This document shows positions 1-8,641 of a stretch of DNA of 52,799 nucleotides, in pieces; the first letter of the stretch is position 1; each line of letters opens with the position of its first letter. The stretch is taken from the NCBI RefSeq assembly GCF_905120465.1, contig NZ_CAJHOF010000014.1, positions 1 to 52,799 on the forward strand. The letters are read 5' to 3'. The translations under genes were made by a program, and so were the position numbers. Origin of the DNA: Campylobacter majalis (lineage in GTDB: Bacteria; Campylobacterota; Campylobacteria; Campylobacterales; Campylobacteraceae). The notes under the pieces are model-generated. The model ran no database searches. It saw nothing but the letters and a program-made list of their open reading frames with translations, and was not told the origin of the DNA.

Positions 1-22
1 TCACATCAAATTTATCTTCCAT
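1..22 (-). CDS. possible start of a gene running off the left edge
   Basis: On the minus strand an ATG at 20-22 follows an AAAGGG ribosome site and opens a frame reading MEDKFDV before the window ends. It starts just after the stop of the ligase remnant. Only seven codons are visible, so no product can be named. It may be the next gene of a lost ligase operon. Confidence 0.25.
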
Positions 23-24
23 TT

Positions 25-132
25 CTACCCTTTCAATAAATTTTTTCTAACCTTGCCAGTTGAAGTTTTAGGAAGTTTGTCGTAAAACTGCACTATACTT
101 GGCACTTTAAACTTTGCAAGCCCCTTTTTACA
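25..132 (-). pseudogene. C-terminal remnant of an AMP-binding acyl-CoA/acyl-ACP ligase
   Basis: The last ~35 codons (CKKGLAKFKVPSIVQF, then LPKTSTGKVRKN) are the typical end of an AMP-forming ligase, where the invariant lysine lies in the TGK motif. The open frame reaches up to 237, but the part upstream of 132 does not look like ligase, and no adenylation domain is present. I read it as the tail of a deleted gene. A full-length ligase domain exists elsewhere in the window (minus strand, 36740-40189), but this fragment is not part of it. Confidence 0.5.
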
Positions 133-186
133 ATTCGATTGTGCCCTAAAATCGTAAATCGTAGGGAAATGATTGCTTAAATTTAG

Positions 187-240
187 GCTAAATTTCCTAA
201 CTGCAAGGCTTGTTAAATTTAGCCTAACAACTGCCAATAG
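187..240. repeat. degenerate direct repeat, copy A
   Basis: This ~50 bp stretch matches 674-734 in the same orientation at roughly three bases in four; both contain a CTTG..GATTTAGCC/AAATTTAGCC core followed by AACTGCCAA. In one plus-strand frame copy A reads LQGLLNLA, stop, QLPIVL and copy B reads PQDLQDLAQKLPSF. They are probably two decayed pieces of the same ancestral sequence lying on either side of the lipoprotein gene. Confidence 0.4.
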
Positions 241-257
241 TTTTGCGGATAAAATAG

Positions 258-608
258 CTACTCTACGTATTGTAGCTTTATCTCTTTTGCGCCCTTTGCT
301 GGCGTGAGATAGCCAACGCCTTTGCTAAAAATAATCTTGATGCCATCTTTGCTTACAAGATATACTCCACTTGCATCACGCTTTAGGCTGTGCTTTTTGC
401 CATTTGCATCGATCAAAACGGCAGTTTTAAACAGATCTTTTGATGTTAGCGTTATTTTATAAGATGCATCTTGTGTGGCGGTAAATAGTATTGTTTGAGG
501 CTGTTGTAGCATCTTGGTGGCTACGCTATTTGTCTCTTGCTCGCTTGTGTCCATGGTGCAACCTGTTAAAAACGCAAGCGCACTTAACGCGATCAGAAAT
601 TTTTTCAT
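258..608 (-). CDS. small lipoprotein, possibly MliC-like lysozyme inhibitor
   Basis: The 116-residue product starts with a lipoprotein signal: basic MKK, a hydrophobic stretch and the lipobox LTGC, so Cys17 would be lipidated after cleavage. The mature part is short, with a pattern of short beta strands (AVLIDANGKKHSLKRDASG, then YLVSKDGIKIIFSKG). That recalls the MliC/PliC fold of periplasmic C-type lysozyme inhibitors, but I cannot confirm the family by eye. An AAGGAAAA ribosome site precedes the ATG. It stands alone between decayed sequences, so it may be an accessory gene. The lipoprotein call is firm; the inhibitor role is tentative. Confidence 0.75.
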   Translation of the reverse strand: MKKFLIALSALAFLTGCTMDTSEQETNSVATKMLQQPQTILFTATQDASYKITLTSKDLFKTAVLIDANGKKHSLKRDASGVYLVSKDGIKIIFSKGVGYLTPAKGAKEIKLQYVE

Positions 609-673
609 ACATTTTCCTTATTTTTATTTAAAATTATGTCAAAATATTATACATGAAGAGCAAATTTTGTCTA

Positions 674-734
674 GGCTTGTTGTAAAATTTTTCTCACCGC
701 AAGACTTGCAAGATTTAGCCCAAAAACTGCCAAG
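674..734. repeat. degenerate direct repeat, copy B
   Basis: Partner of the copy at 187-240. It lies in a plus-strand open frame (514-840) whose 5' half is merely the reverse of the lipoprotein gene. From about 660 the frame reads LSRLVVKFFSPQDLQDLAQKLP and onward, which looks protein-like but has no start of its own. I treat it as a gene remnant. Confidence 0.35.
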
Positions 735-820
735 CTTTACACACCTTGGAAGTTCAGTGCTAAATACAACGTCAAAATCGCACAAAATTCAAGGTACACT
801 GGAGTGCTTATTTGCTAAAA

Positions 821-1123
821 TTATTTTAAAAATTTATTAAATTCTAAAATTATAAACTCGGATACATTATCCCATAATGTGATACTATCATTACGTATAT
901 TAAAAACTTTCCCATGATTTTTCTGTGATATATTTACCATTTGCGCAAAATTTTGTTTAAAAGTCTTTAGATTACAATGTTTTTCTAGTGTTGAAAACGA
1001 AACAGGTATTTGATTACAATTAGATAACCTCATAAATGTAATCAAAATTTTTGAGTTTATTTGGTTTGGATTTTTAAACCATTTTGGAATTCTGATATGT
1101 ATTTTTTCTATTTCATCTTTCAT
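821..1123 (-). CDS. hypothetical protein, possible winged-helix
   Basis: A 100-residue product of unknown function. The middle (about residues 25-75) alternates short helices in a way that would suit a small winged-helix DNA-binding domain (SKILITFMRLSNCNQIPVSF, then STLEKHCNLKTFKQNFAQMV). No catalytic motif or membrane segment is visible. The ATG lies ten bases upstream of rluB's stop region in the same direction, with a weak AGGA ribosome site, so it may be the last gene of the kdsD-rluB transcript. The winged-helix reading is inference only. Confidence 0.5.
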   Translation of the reverse strand: MKDEIEKIHIRIPKWFKNPNQINSKILITFMRLSNCNQIPVSFSTLEKHCNLKTFKQNFAQMVNISQKNHGKVFNIRNDSITLWDNVSEFIILEFNKFLK

Positions 1124-1133
1124 GCTAAATCCT

Positions 1134-1907
1134 TTAATATCTAATTTTATTGGATTGTAAAAAATCTCTTAAGTCCTCGTATTCGCTTGTACTAAAGTAT
1201 CGCCATTTGCCCTCTTTTAGCATGCCAAGCTCAACACGTCCAAATGCGACACGCTTTAGCTCGACAACTTCAAGGTCAAAATATCCAAAAAATCGCCTTA
1301 ACTCGCGGTTTTGTCCTTCGTTTATTATCACGCGAAATTTAGTATATCCGCCACTTGAACCAAATATATCAAATGCAACAAATGGCTTAAAGTTCATCGA
1401 CTTTATCTTGCTTTTTGCGTGAGCGCCCTTACTAGCATCAGCCGCAAAAAACCCCTCTCTCATCGCACTTTTTACCTCCTCGGTTATCTCACCCTTTACT
1501 TTTAAGTAATACTCTCGCTCGATGTCACTTTGCATAAGTGCCGTAGCAATCGCTGGAGCGTCAGTTAATAAAAGCAAACCTTCACTAGCAAAATCAAGTC
1601 GCCCAATGCTAATAAATTTTGAAAAACCACGTGGCAAGTTATCATATATCGTTTTTCGTCCGCGGTCGTCTTTTTTAGTTACTAGCTCGCCTTTTTGTTT
1701 GTTATAAACAATCATTGTAAAGTCCTTTTTAAGCTTTACAAATCGCCCATTTATCTTAACCTTGTCATCTTCACTAACACTAACACCCATGTCACTAACA
1801 ACCCTGTTATTTAGCGTAACTTTGCCATTTTTTATAAGCTCGTCCGCTTCACGGCGTGAGTAGTTTGTGTTATGAGATATAAATTTATTTAGACGCATTT
1901 TTTGCAT
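1134..1907 (-). CDS. rluB: 23S rRNA pseudouridine synthase, RluB/RsuA family
   Basis: Converts a uridine in ribosomal RNA to pseudouridine. The 257-residue protein has an N-terminal S4 RNA-binding domain (about 4-60, MRLNKFISHNTNYSRREADEL) and a catalytic domain with the family motif GRLDFASEGLLLLT at about 100-115, whose Asp is the nucleophile. The GQNRELRRFFGYF motif near 195-207 is also typical. The start codon overlaps the stop of kdsD by one base (TAATG), so the two are translationally coupled. C. jejuni carries the same gene beside the RNase J and ksgA genes. Whether it is strictly RluB or RluE/F-like cannot be told. Confidence 0.9.
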   Translation of the reverse strand: MQKMRLNKFISHNTNYSRREADELIKNGKVTLNNRVVSDMGVSVSEDDKVKINGRFVKLKKDFTMIVYNKQKGELVTKKDDRGRKTIYDNLPRGFSKFISIGRLDFASEGLLLLTDAPAIATALMQSDIEREYYLKVKGEITEEVKSAMREGFFAADASKGAHAKSKIKSMNFKPFVAFDIFGSSGGYTKFRVIINEGQNRELRRFFGYFDLEVVELKRVAFGRVELGMLKEGKWRYFSTSEYEDLRDFLQSNKIRY

Positions 1908-2875
1908 TATTTTAATCCTAACTCAAGTAGCTGATGAATGTGCAAATAGCCCTTGATTTTATTTTCATCATCGCATATTACAATGCTTTGAATTTTATAT
2001 GTTTCTAGTAGTTTAAGAGCATCTATAGCAAGCATACTGTTATCTGTAATAACACGTGGATTTTTAGTAGCATATTTTAAAGCCACATCATCGATGCTAA
2101 AACTCTCACTTCCTAAAGCACGTCTTAAGTCTCCATCGCTTAATAATGCAGCTAACGTGTTAGTTTGCTTGTTAGTGATTAAAACAGAGCCTAATTTGCC
2201 ATGAGTCATTGCATTTATCGCTATTTTTAAACTAACATCATCACTAACAATAGGCAGATTGTTAGTAAGCATTATATCTTTTACTTTTACAAATAATCTT
2301 TTACCCAAACTACCACCTGGATGGAAATTTGCAAAGTCTTCTACCTTGAAATTTCTCTTTTTCATCAAACAAACGGCTAACGCATCGCCTAACGCTAACG
2401 TTAGTGTTGTTGAGCTTGTCGGAGCCGCATTTAACGGACATGCCTCTTGCTTGATATTTAGCATGATAACGATATCACTAAAACTTGCTAAAGTGCTATT
2501 TTTATCTCTAGTCATACCTATTATTTTCACGCCAAATCTCTTAATATGTGGCAAAATTTTACTAAGCTCATCGCTCTCACCACTAAAACTTATAGCTAAA
2601 ACAACATCATCTATACCTATCATACCAAGATCGCCATGCATGGCTTCTGTAGGGTGCAAAAAAAAGCTTGACGTGCCAGTACTTGCTAATGTCGCAGCTA
2701 TCTTTGCTCCAATATGACCACTTTTGCCCACGCCAGTTACGACTACTTTACCTTTTGTAGCGTATATTAAATTTACCGCTTTTTCTATACTATCATCTAA
2801 ATTTTGTGCATTTTGCAACAATTCGTTTGCCTCTAGCCTTAAAACATCTTGTGCAATTTTTATAAACTCACTCAT
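1907..2875 (-). CDS. kdsD: arabinose-5-phosphate isomerase (KpsF/GutQ/KdsD family)
   Basis: Interconverts ribulose-5-phosphate and arabinose-5-phosphate, the first step towards the Kdo sugar of lipid A core or capsule. The 322-residue protein has an N-terminal SIS sugar-isomerase domain (about 35-170: GKVVVTGVGKSGHIGAKIAA, and SFFLHPTEAMHGDLG, which is diagnostic of this family) and two C-terminal CBS domains (about 205-320). Length is normal. It is followed with one-base overlap by rluB. The DNA is rich in CTAAC/GTTAG pentamers around 2160-2410. Confidence 0.92.
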   Translation of the reverse strand: MSEFIKIAQDVLRLEANELLQNAQNLDDSIEKAVNLIYATKGKVVVTGVGKSGHIGAKIAATLASTGTSSFFLHPTEAMHGDLGMIGIDDVVLAISFSGESDELSKILPHIKRFGVKIIGMTRDKNSTLASFSDIVIMLNIKQEACPLNAAPTSSTTLTLALGDALAVCLMKKRNFKVEDFANFHPGGSLGKRLFVKVKDIMLTNNLPIVSDDVSLKIAINAMTHGKLGSVLITNKQTNTLAALLSDGDLRRALGSESFSIDDVALKYATKNPRVITDNSMLAIDALKLLETYKIQSIVICDDENKIKGYLHIHQLLELGLK

Positions 2876-2967
2876 TTTATTCCTTCAAGCCATAAAGGCT
2901 CTCGCTCAAACTTACATCTTATCACTATATTTTACTTTAATCAACCAACAAAAATAGTAAAAACTAA

Positions 2968-2986
2968 GTGAAATATAAAATTTCAC
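2968..2986 (-). terminator. probable rho-independent terminator of rnj
   Basis: Arms GTGAAAT and ATTTCAC flank a five-base loop. Read on the minus strand the hairpin is followed by TTAGTTTTTAC, which fits a weak terminator just past the RNase J stop at 3013. Confidence 0.4.
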
Positions 2987-3012
2987 CAAATTTAAATCCG
3001 CCAAACACTCTT

Positions 3013-5115
3013 TTACATTATGTATATTATCGGAACAATTGTTGGGTGTTTTTTAACTTTTCTAAAGATATGCTTACGTATCGCTTGTCTAATTTGACTT
3101 TCAAGCATTCTATTATCTTTTAAAAGCTCCTCTTTTACATTGCTTAAAAACTGAACTAAAATTTCTTGCATCTCACGACTAAACTCAGCATCTTGTCTAT
3201 CTGCAACAAGTCCGTAGCTTATAACACGCGGTTTGCCAATTAGTTTATGTTCATGACTTGAAATTTGTGCGATTATCATCACGACACCAGCTTCGGCTAA
3301 ATTTTGACGATCTATTACGACATCATCAGCGATTTGTTTGTTTATTTGATTATCTATAAATACCTTGCCAGTTTTTACAGTGCGAATGCGTTTTAGATAT
3401 TTTTGACAAAGCTCCATCTGATCGCCATCGCTCATTAAATAGATATTTTTTTCATCCACACCACAGCTTATCGCTGTATCTTTATGCTTGGCTATGTGAT
3501 TGTATTCACCATGAACTGGAAGGAAAAATTTCGGCTTTATTAGGCGAAGCATTAGCTTTTGCTCCTCTTGTGCAGCGTGTCCTGATACGTGAATCTCGCT
3601 AAATTCTTGATGTGCAACATTTGCACCTGATTTGATTAAGAAATTTAGCACTCTTGAAACGCTACTTTCATTACCAGGGATCGCTTTTGAGCTTATGATT
3701 ATCTGATCGGTTGGCTTTATTTTTATATATTTATGCTCATCAGTTGCCATGCGATAAAGTGCTGACATTGTTTCGCCCTGAGAGCCAGTTGTCACGATAA
3801 GTACTTCATTATCTTTAAATTTACTAACTTCATTTGCATCGATAAAAATTTTCTTATCTAGTTTAATGTAGCCAAGCTCAATGGCTGTAAATAAATTTCG
3901 CTCCATCGATCTGCCTATGACACAGACTTTGCGATTATATTTTAAACCCCACTCGATAGCCTGATAAACTCTATGGATATTTGAGCTAAACGTACTCATT
4001 ATCACACGCCCTTTAGACTTTGCAAATATCGTATCAAACGTCTTACCCACGCTACTTTCGCTTTTTGTAAAGCCATCTTTATAACTATTTGTGCTATCAC
4101 TCATCAAGCACAATACGCCTTTTTCGCCATAGTGTGCCAAACGCCCCAAATCAGTCGGATAGCCATCTATTGGAGTGTGATCTATCTTAAAATCTCCCGT
4201 GTGAATTATCGTCCCAGCCTTTGTTGTGATAGCAAGTGCTGAGCTATCGATAACTGAGTGAGTTATATGTATCCACTCTATCTCAAAATCCCCTATTCTG
4301 TATGGCTTTCGTTTTTCAACTGAACGGAAAAAAGAGCGTTCGTTTTTTAAGCCATGCTCTTCAAATTTATTATTTATCATGCCAAGTGGAAGTGGCGTAG
4401 CATATATCGGAAATTTAAACTCTTTAAAAAAATATGGCACCGCACCGATGTGATCTTCGTGTGCATGAGTGATGATTATGCCATCAATTTTGTCTTTTAT
4501 CTTTCTAACATAGTCAAAATCAGGTATAAGTATATCTACCCCATGCATTCCTTCACTTGGAAAACTCATACCGATATCTACTATGATGGCACTCGTATCT
4601 GTTTCAAACACAGTCATATTTCCGCCGATCTCGCCCAGTCCGCCAAGTGGTGTTATTCGGATTTTATGTTCGCTTGAGTTTAGATATTTTAGTGGCTCTA
4701 GTATTAGCTCGTGTGCCGCTTCGTTTGCTTTCATTGCACTTGCGATATCTTGTTGCCATGGTTCGTTGCCGTTTAGTTTGGCTGGCAGATTTCTCTTTGC
4801 TTTTTTGCTTTTCTTTTTTGACTCTTTTGTTTCACTGTTAGTTTCTGTGTTAGTTTGTTGTTTTGTGTTGTTAGTATTTTGATTTTTGTTATTTTGCTTA
4901 TTGCCCTTGTTTTGATGATTTTGCTTATTTGAATTAGGTTTTTTGTTAGTGCTTGGTTTGTTAGTGTTAGTCTCTTGATTATCTGGTGCAAAAAAATTAT
5001 CTATTACGCCAGATAAACTACTAGTATTAGCCATGTTTTTACTTTTATTTTTTGGACGAAATCTCTTTTTTTGTTTTTCACTATTATTTGATTTTGTCTC
5101 GTTGTTTTCGTTCAT
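3013..5115 (-). CDS. rnj: ribonuclease J
   Basis: Metallo-beta-lactamase/beta-CASP ribonuclease with endo- and 5'-3' exonuclease activity, central to RNA decay in epsilonproteobacteria. In this 700-residue protein the motif HAHEDHIGAVPYF (zinc ligands) lies near 217-229, and the beta-CASP region carries GSQGE and a late HVSGHA motif. Residues ~1-130 form a long, low-complexity N/K/Q/T-rich extension that is absent from Bacillus RNase J but known in Helicobacter/Campylobacter. The ATG has a good AAGGAAAG ribosome site and the gene overlaps the 3' end of ksgA by 32 bases. The extension is unusually rich in ACTAAC codon pairs. Confidence 0.95.
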   Translation of the reverse strand: MNENNETKSNNSEKQKKRFRPKNKSKNMANTSSLSGVIDNFFAPDNQETNTNKPSTNKKPNSNKQNHQNKGNKQNNKNQNTNNTKQQTNTETNSETKESKKKSKKAKRNLPAKLNGNEPWQQDIASAMKANEAAHELILEPLKYLNSSEHKIRITPLGGLGEIGGNMTVFETDTSAIIVDIGMSFPSEGMHGVDILIPDFDYVRKIKDKIDGIIITHAHEDHIGAVPYFFKEFKFPIYATPLPLGMINNKFEEHGLKNERSFFRSVEKRKPYRIGDFEIEWIHITHSVIDSSALAITTKAGTIIHTGDFKIDHTPIDGYPTDLGRLAHYGEKGVLCLMSDSTNSYKDGFTKSESSVGKTFDTIFAKSKGRVIMSTFSSNIHRVYQAIEWGLKYNRKVCVIGRSMERNLFTAIELGYIKLDKKIFIDANEVSKFKDNEVLIVTTGSQGETMSALYRMATDEHKYIKIKPTDQIIISSKAIPGNESSVSRVLNFLIKSGANVAHQEFSEIHVSGHAAQEEQKLMLRLIKPKFFLPVHGEYNHIAKHKDTAISCGVDEKNIYLMSDGDQMELCQKYLKRIRTVKTGKVFIDNQINKQIADDVVIDRQNLAEAGVVMIIAQISSHEHKLIGKPRVISYGLVADRQDAEFSREMQEILVQFLSNVKEELLKDNRMLESQIRQAIRKHIFRKVKKHPTIVPIIYIM

Positions 5116-5947
5116 TGTCTTTCCTTATTAACTTATAAATTTCTAAATATAAGGCGACATTTGACTCATGTGGACGGATAGTGGCACTAAGATTTAGCTT
5201 TAAAAATATATCGCTTAATAAATTTTTATCAACACGTGAGCTTAAATTTTTAAACAATGTCTTTCTGGGACTACCAAAACAGACCTTTAAAAAGCTTTGA
5301 AATTTCTCATATTCGCTTAAACTATCAAACACTCCATCTTGTGCGATTAGCTTTTGCGTTTTGCTTATCTGAAAAACTGATGACACTACTTTTGGGGTCG
5401 GCTCAAAACACTCAGGGGCTACATCAAAAAGTAATTTGGCTAAGCCATTAAGATGTGCTAAAACACCAAGTGAGCTAAACTCACTCTCACCACCTTTACA
5501 GGTAAATTTAAGTGCAACCTCTTTTTGCACCATAGCTATCACACCGACACAAAGGTCATCTTTAAGTGCATTTAGCACCATTTTTGTCGCGACATAATAC
5601 GGCAAATTTGCAACAATCATATAAGGCTTATCAAGCAAACTTCCCTGCTCTTGCCACGCTAAATTTGCATCTTTATGTATCAGTTTAAATCTCGCACCTT
5701 CTAGCTCATTTTTAAATTTTGCCTGAAGTTTTGGCACAAGCTCACCATCTATTTCGTAGCTTGTCAGTTCAAAACCGGCATTTAAAAGCCAAGAAGTCAA
5801 ATCACCTAAGCCAGGCCCAATCTCCACAACTCGCCCACCAAAATCAGGCGTGGTTTGCTTGGGAATCGCTTGGATGATCTTTGCTAAGACGGAGCTATCT
5901 TTTAAGAAATTTTGCCCGAACTGCTTTTTTGCTTTTACTTTTTCCAT
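5084..5947 (-). CDS. rsmA: 16S rRNA (adenine1518/1519-N6) dimethyltransferase
   Basis: KsgA/RsmA methylates two adjacent adenines near the 3' end of 16S rRNA during small-subunit maturation. The 287-residue protein begins with KKQFGQNFL, has the SAM-binding VEIGPGLGDLT motif near residue 42 and the catalytic NLPYYV motif near 115. The basic C-terminal tail overlaps the start of rnj. The upstream gene hisF is divergent, so the intergenic region 5948-6031 must hold both promoters. Confidence 0.95.
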   Translation of the reverse strand: MEKVKAKKQFGQNFLKDSSVLAKIIQAIPKQTTPDFGGRVVEIGPGLGDLTSWLLNAGFELTSYEIDGELVPKLQAKFKNELEGARFKLIHKDANLAWQEQGSLLDKPYMIVANLPYYVATKMVLNALKDDLCVGVIAMVQKEVALKFTCKGGESEFSSLGVLAHLNGLAKLLFDVAPECFEPTPKVVSSVFQISKTQKLIAQDGVFDSLSEYEKFQSFLKVCFGSPRKTLFKNLSSRVDKNLLSDIFLKLNLSATIRPHESNVALYLEIYKLIRKDNERKQRDKIK

Positions 5948-5994
5948 GAAGCACGGATTGTATCTAAAAAATACTTACATAATAATTAGATAAG

Positions 5995-6028
5995 TGAAAT
6001 TTGGATATTATAAAACCATAAAAGGATT
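5995..6028 (+). promoter_or_regulatory. hisF promoter region and ribosome site
   Basis: A TATTAT -10 candidate at 6006-6011 lies about 20 bases before an AAAGGA ribosome site (6020-6025) and the hisF ATG at 6032. No clear -35 is seen, as is usual in Campylobacter. Confidence 0.35.
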
Positions 6029-6031
6029 AAA

Positions 6032-7012
6032 ATGAACTATTTTGCAAAACGCATTATCCCCTGCCTTGATGTCAAAGACGGACGTGTCGTAAAGGGCGTA
6101 AATTTTGTAGGACTTGTCGATGCTGGTGATCCAGTCGAAGTTGCCAAACGCTACAACGCCGAGGGTGCTGATGAGCTGTGCTTCCTAGATATTACTGCCA
6201 CGCACCTTGGAAACAAAACGATAGTCGATGTCGTGGCTCGTGTCGCAAAAGAGCTGTTTATACCACTAACCGTTGGTGGTGGCATACGCTCGGTCGATGA
6301 TATCTCGGCTTTACTAAATGTCGGCTGCGATAAAGTAAGCCTAAACTCAGCCGCCATTCACAATCCAAAACTAATCGACGAAGCCGCGAAAAAATTTGGC
6401 TCTCAGTGCGTAGTTGTGGCTATCGATGCGAAAAAAATGGCTACGAAAAATTTAGCCCAAAATGCATTTGTAAAGCAAAATTTTACTGAAAATTCTGACT
6501 TTAAAATGGGATTTAATGAGTGTAAAAATTTAAATGAAAAAACCAGCAACTTAATAGCTAAAAGTGCCGTTTTAAATGGAGAAAATTCCGAAATTTTACT
6601 CACCCAAAATCTGGTAAAAAATTTAAGCAGTATGGACAGTAAAGCACAGCAAAAAAACAAACAAAATACCTATCACGTCTTCATAAACGGCGGTCGTGTA
6701 GATACTGGACTGGATGCCTTTGCGTGGGCAAAAGAGGTGCAAGAGCGAGGGGCTGGAGAGATCTTGCTAACCTCGATGGACGCAGACGGTACAAAGGCTG
6801 GATTTGAGCTAGAGCTTACAGGACAAATGAGCCGTGAGCTAAATATCCCAGTCATCGCAAGTGGTGGCGCTGGGAGTATGGTGCATTTTAAAGACGCATT
6901 TCTAGCTGGAGCCGACGCAGCTCTTGCGGCAAGTATATTTCACTTTAAAGAGATTGAAATTTTGGCTTTAAAGCGATATTTGAGCGAAAATGGCGTGAGT
7001 GTTAGGATTTAG
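6032..7012 (+). CDS. hisF: imidazole glycerol phosphate synthase cyclase subunit HisF, with a ~75-residue insertion
   Basis: HisF closes the imidazole ring in histidine synthesis, using ammonia from HisH. Both catalytic aspartates are present: Asp13 in [12 protein letters not shown] and Asp132 in VAIDAK. Phosphate-binding motifs GGGIRS and ASGGAGSM are intact, so the barrel looks functional. At 326 residues it is much longer than the usual ~250. The excess is an Asn/Lys/Ser-rich segment (about residues 136-212, bases 6437-6667) between the strand ending IDAKK and the strand TYHVFINGG, i.e. in a loop on the catalytic face. The insertion is in frame and its composition differs from the rest. 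No hisH neighbour is visible here. The 3' end of this gene is duplicated at 7865-7951. Confidence 0.93.
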   Translation: MNYFAKRIIPCLDVKDGRVVKGVNFVGLVDAGDPVEVAKRYNAEGADELCFLDITATHLGNKTIVDVVARVAKELFIPLTVGGGIRSVDDISALLNVGCDKVSLNSAAIHNPKLIDEAAKKFGSQCVVVAIDAKKMATKNLAQNAFVKQNFTENSDFKMGFNECKNLNEKTSNLIAKSAVLNGENSEILLTQNLVKNLSSMDSKAQQKNKQNTYHVFINGGRVDTGLDAFAWAKEVQERGAGEILLTSMDADGTKAGFELELTGQMSRELNIPVIASGGAGSMVHFKDAFLAGADAALAASIFHFKEIEILALKRYLSENGVSVRI

Positions 7013-7088
7013 CTTTGGGCTAGTTTTCGCATTTGAAACTTAAATTTCAGACGCTAAACGCCTAGGCAAAACTTCAACAAGGAAAAAT

Positions 7089-7775
7089 ATGAAAAAAATC
7101 GGACTTATCGCTGGAATGAGCTATGAATCAAGCGTGAGTTATTACATCGGCATAAACAGGCTTATAAACGAGCGTTTAGGCGGTTTAAATAGTGCTGAGA
7201 TCTTGCTAAGTAGTCTGAATTTTGAACCTATAGAAAAAACCCAAAGGCAGAACGAGTGGCAAAAAGCAGGTGAAATTTTGGCAGGTCACGCGAAAATTTT
7301 AGAACTTGGCGGAGCGGATTTTATTCTTATATGCACCAACACGATGCATAAAGTCTATGACATAGTCCAAAACAGCGTAAAAATCCCCATCTTACATATC
7401 GCCGCAGCTACATTAACAGCCCTGCAAAATGCCAAAGTAAAAAGCGTTTTGCTACTTGGTACAAGCTATACTATGCGTGAAAATTTTTATAAAGAGGTGC
7501 TTATAAATGGCGGTGTAAATGTGGTAGTACCAAATGAAAATGATATGAAATTTATAAATGATACGATTTTTAATGGGCTTTGCAAAGGCGAGATCTCGCA
7601 AGTCGCCAAAAATCGCTTTTTGCAAATTATAAGATCTCACTCAAATGAGATTGGCGGAGTGATTTTGGGCTGCACTGAAATTGGACTTTTGATAGAGCAA
7701 AAAGACAGCGAAATCTTGCTTTTTGATACTACACAAATCCACATAGAGCAAGCTGTAAATTTGGCGTTGTCGTAA
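7089..7775 (+). CDS. aspartate/glutamate racemase family protein
   Basis: A 228-residue amino-acid racemase of the Asp/Glu family (YgeA-like), which uses two cysteines as acid/base pair. Both are visible: Cys in LICTNTMHKV near residue 83 and Cys in ILGCTEIGLL near 196. The N-terminus MKKIGLIAGMSYESSVSYY is typical. A GGAAAA ribosome site precedes the ATG. It follows hisF by 76 bases in the same direction and may share its transcript. A decayed second copy lies at 9151-9808. The exact substrate is unknown. Confidence 0.88.
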   Translation: MKKIGLIAGMSYESSVSYYIGINRLINERLGGLNSAEILLSSLNFEPIEKTQRQNEWQKAGEILAGHAKILELGGADFILICTNTMHKVYDIVQNSVKIPILHIAAATLTALQNAKVKSVLLLGTSYTMRENFYKEVLINGGVNVVVPNENDMKFINDTIFNGLCKGEISQVAKNRFLQIIRSHSNEIGGVILGCTEIGLLIEQKDSEILLFDTTQIHIEQAVNLALS

Positions 7776-7864
7776 GTTTGGATTTATTTATACGATCCGC
7801 TTTTAGTTTTAGTTAAATTTCATAAAATGCCCTATTTTGCGAAATGAAAGACTAGCGCGCTCCT

Positions 7865-7951
7865 AGTGCGAGTATTTTTCACTTTAAGCAGATAGAATTT
7901 TTGGCTTTGAAGCGGTATTTGAGCGAAAATGGCGTGAGTGTTAGAGTGTGA
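7865..7951 (+). pseudogene. duplicated 3' tail of hisF
   Basis: Twenty-eight codons read SASIFHFKQIEFLALKRY followed by [10 protein letters not shown] and a stop, nearly identical to the last codons of hisF (6926-7012). No upstream hisF sequence survives. Together with the racemase pseudogene downstream it marks an old tandem duplication of the hisF-tail/racemase unit. Confidence 0.85.
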
Positions 7952-7972
7952 AAATTTAGTGGATTTATAATT

Positions 7973-7996
7973 TTTTGGGCTAAAACTAGCCCAAAA
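7973..7996. terminator. hairpin, probable bidirectional terminator
   Basis: Ten-base arms TTTTGGGCTA and TAGCCCAAAA enclose the loop AAAC. It lies between the hisF tail and the end of the Sel1 pseudogene. The T-rich flank on the plus side and A-rich flank on the other suit termination in both directions. Confidence 0.55.
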
Positions 7997-8592
7997 TCAT
8001 TTTAGTATATCATACATATCGCAGACTTGTCTGCACTTATTTGCATCTGCTCCAAGGTCTAATACACTACCCATATCACATGCCTTTTTAAAGTATTCTT
8101 TTGCTCTTGTATTATCTTTGGCGAAGTAGTAATTTAAAATTATCACACACCAGCCACGCCTAATATCACACGCTCCACAAAAATAAGCAACATCTTTAAC
8201 ATGATTTATTTTACACTAAACCCATACTCATACATAATACCAATGTTACTACAAGCCACAGCATCTTTGCCATCACGCTTTGGCGTATAGCTCTAATGCC
8301 TTTTTATAGTCTTGTTTTACTCCTTGTTTATTATCATACATAAGTCCAAGATTAATACAAGCCTGAAATTTACCTTAATCATCTCGCTTTGCATTACACG
8401 CCTTTGTGAGATATTTAAAGTTTTTGCATAATATTCCAATACCTTGTTGATATACTAAACCAGCAAATAGGTATGGATGCGAAGTCACTCCATCCCATAT
8501 TAAACATAAATTTTCTTAAAAAGGCAGCATATTGATTTGTACCAAAAATGCCAAAATAGGCAAAATAGCCAAACTCAAAAATATTTTTTCAT
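7997..8592 (-). pseudogene. decayed Sel1-repeat (Hcp-like) secreted protein gene
   Basis: An ATG at 8590-8592 with an AAGGA ribosome site opens MKK, then an A-run frameshift; in the next frame a signal peptide follows (IFLSLAILPILAFL). Further on, pieces in different frames read ACINLGLMYDNKQGVKQDYK, ACSNIGIMYEYGF and AKEYFKKACDMGS, which are Sel1-like repeats with the paired cysteines of Helicobacter cysteine-rich proteins. Several frameshifts and in-frame stops separate them. Intact relatives are secreted helical-repeat proteins; this copy cannot be made. Confidence 0.75.
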
Positions 8593-8641
8593 TTTTTATC
8601 CTTATTGTTTTTTATTCATAATTAATAGTAATGCTTTTTAT

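Noticed and set aside
514-840. A 108-codon plus-strand open frame
   Set aside because: Its 5' half is the complement of the lipoprotein gene's signal region and it has no ribosome site; only its 3' half looks like a gene remnant.
4354-4677. Plus-strand open frames opposite RNase J
   Set aside because: They mirror the conserved catalytic domain of rnj and have no independent support.
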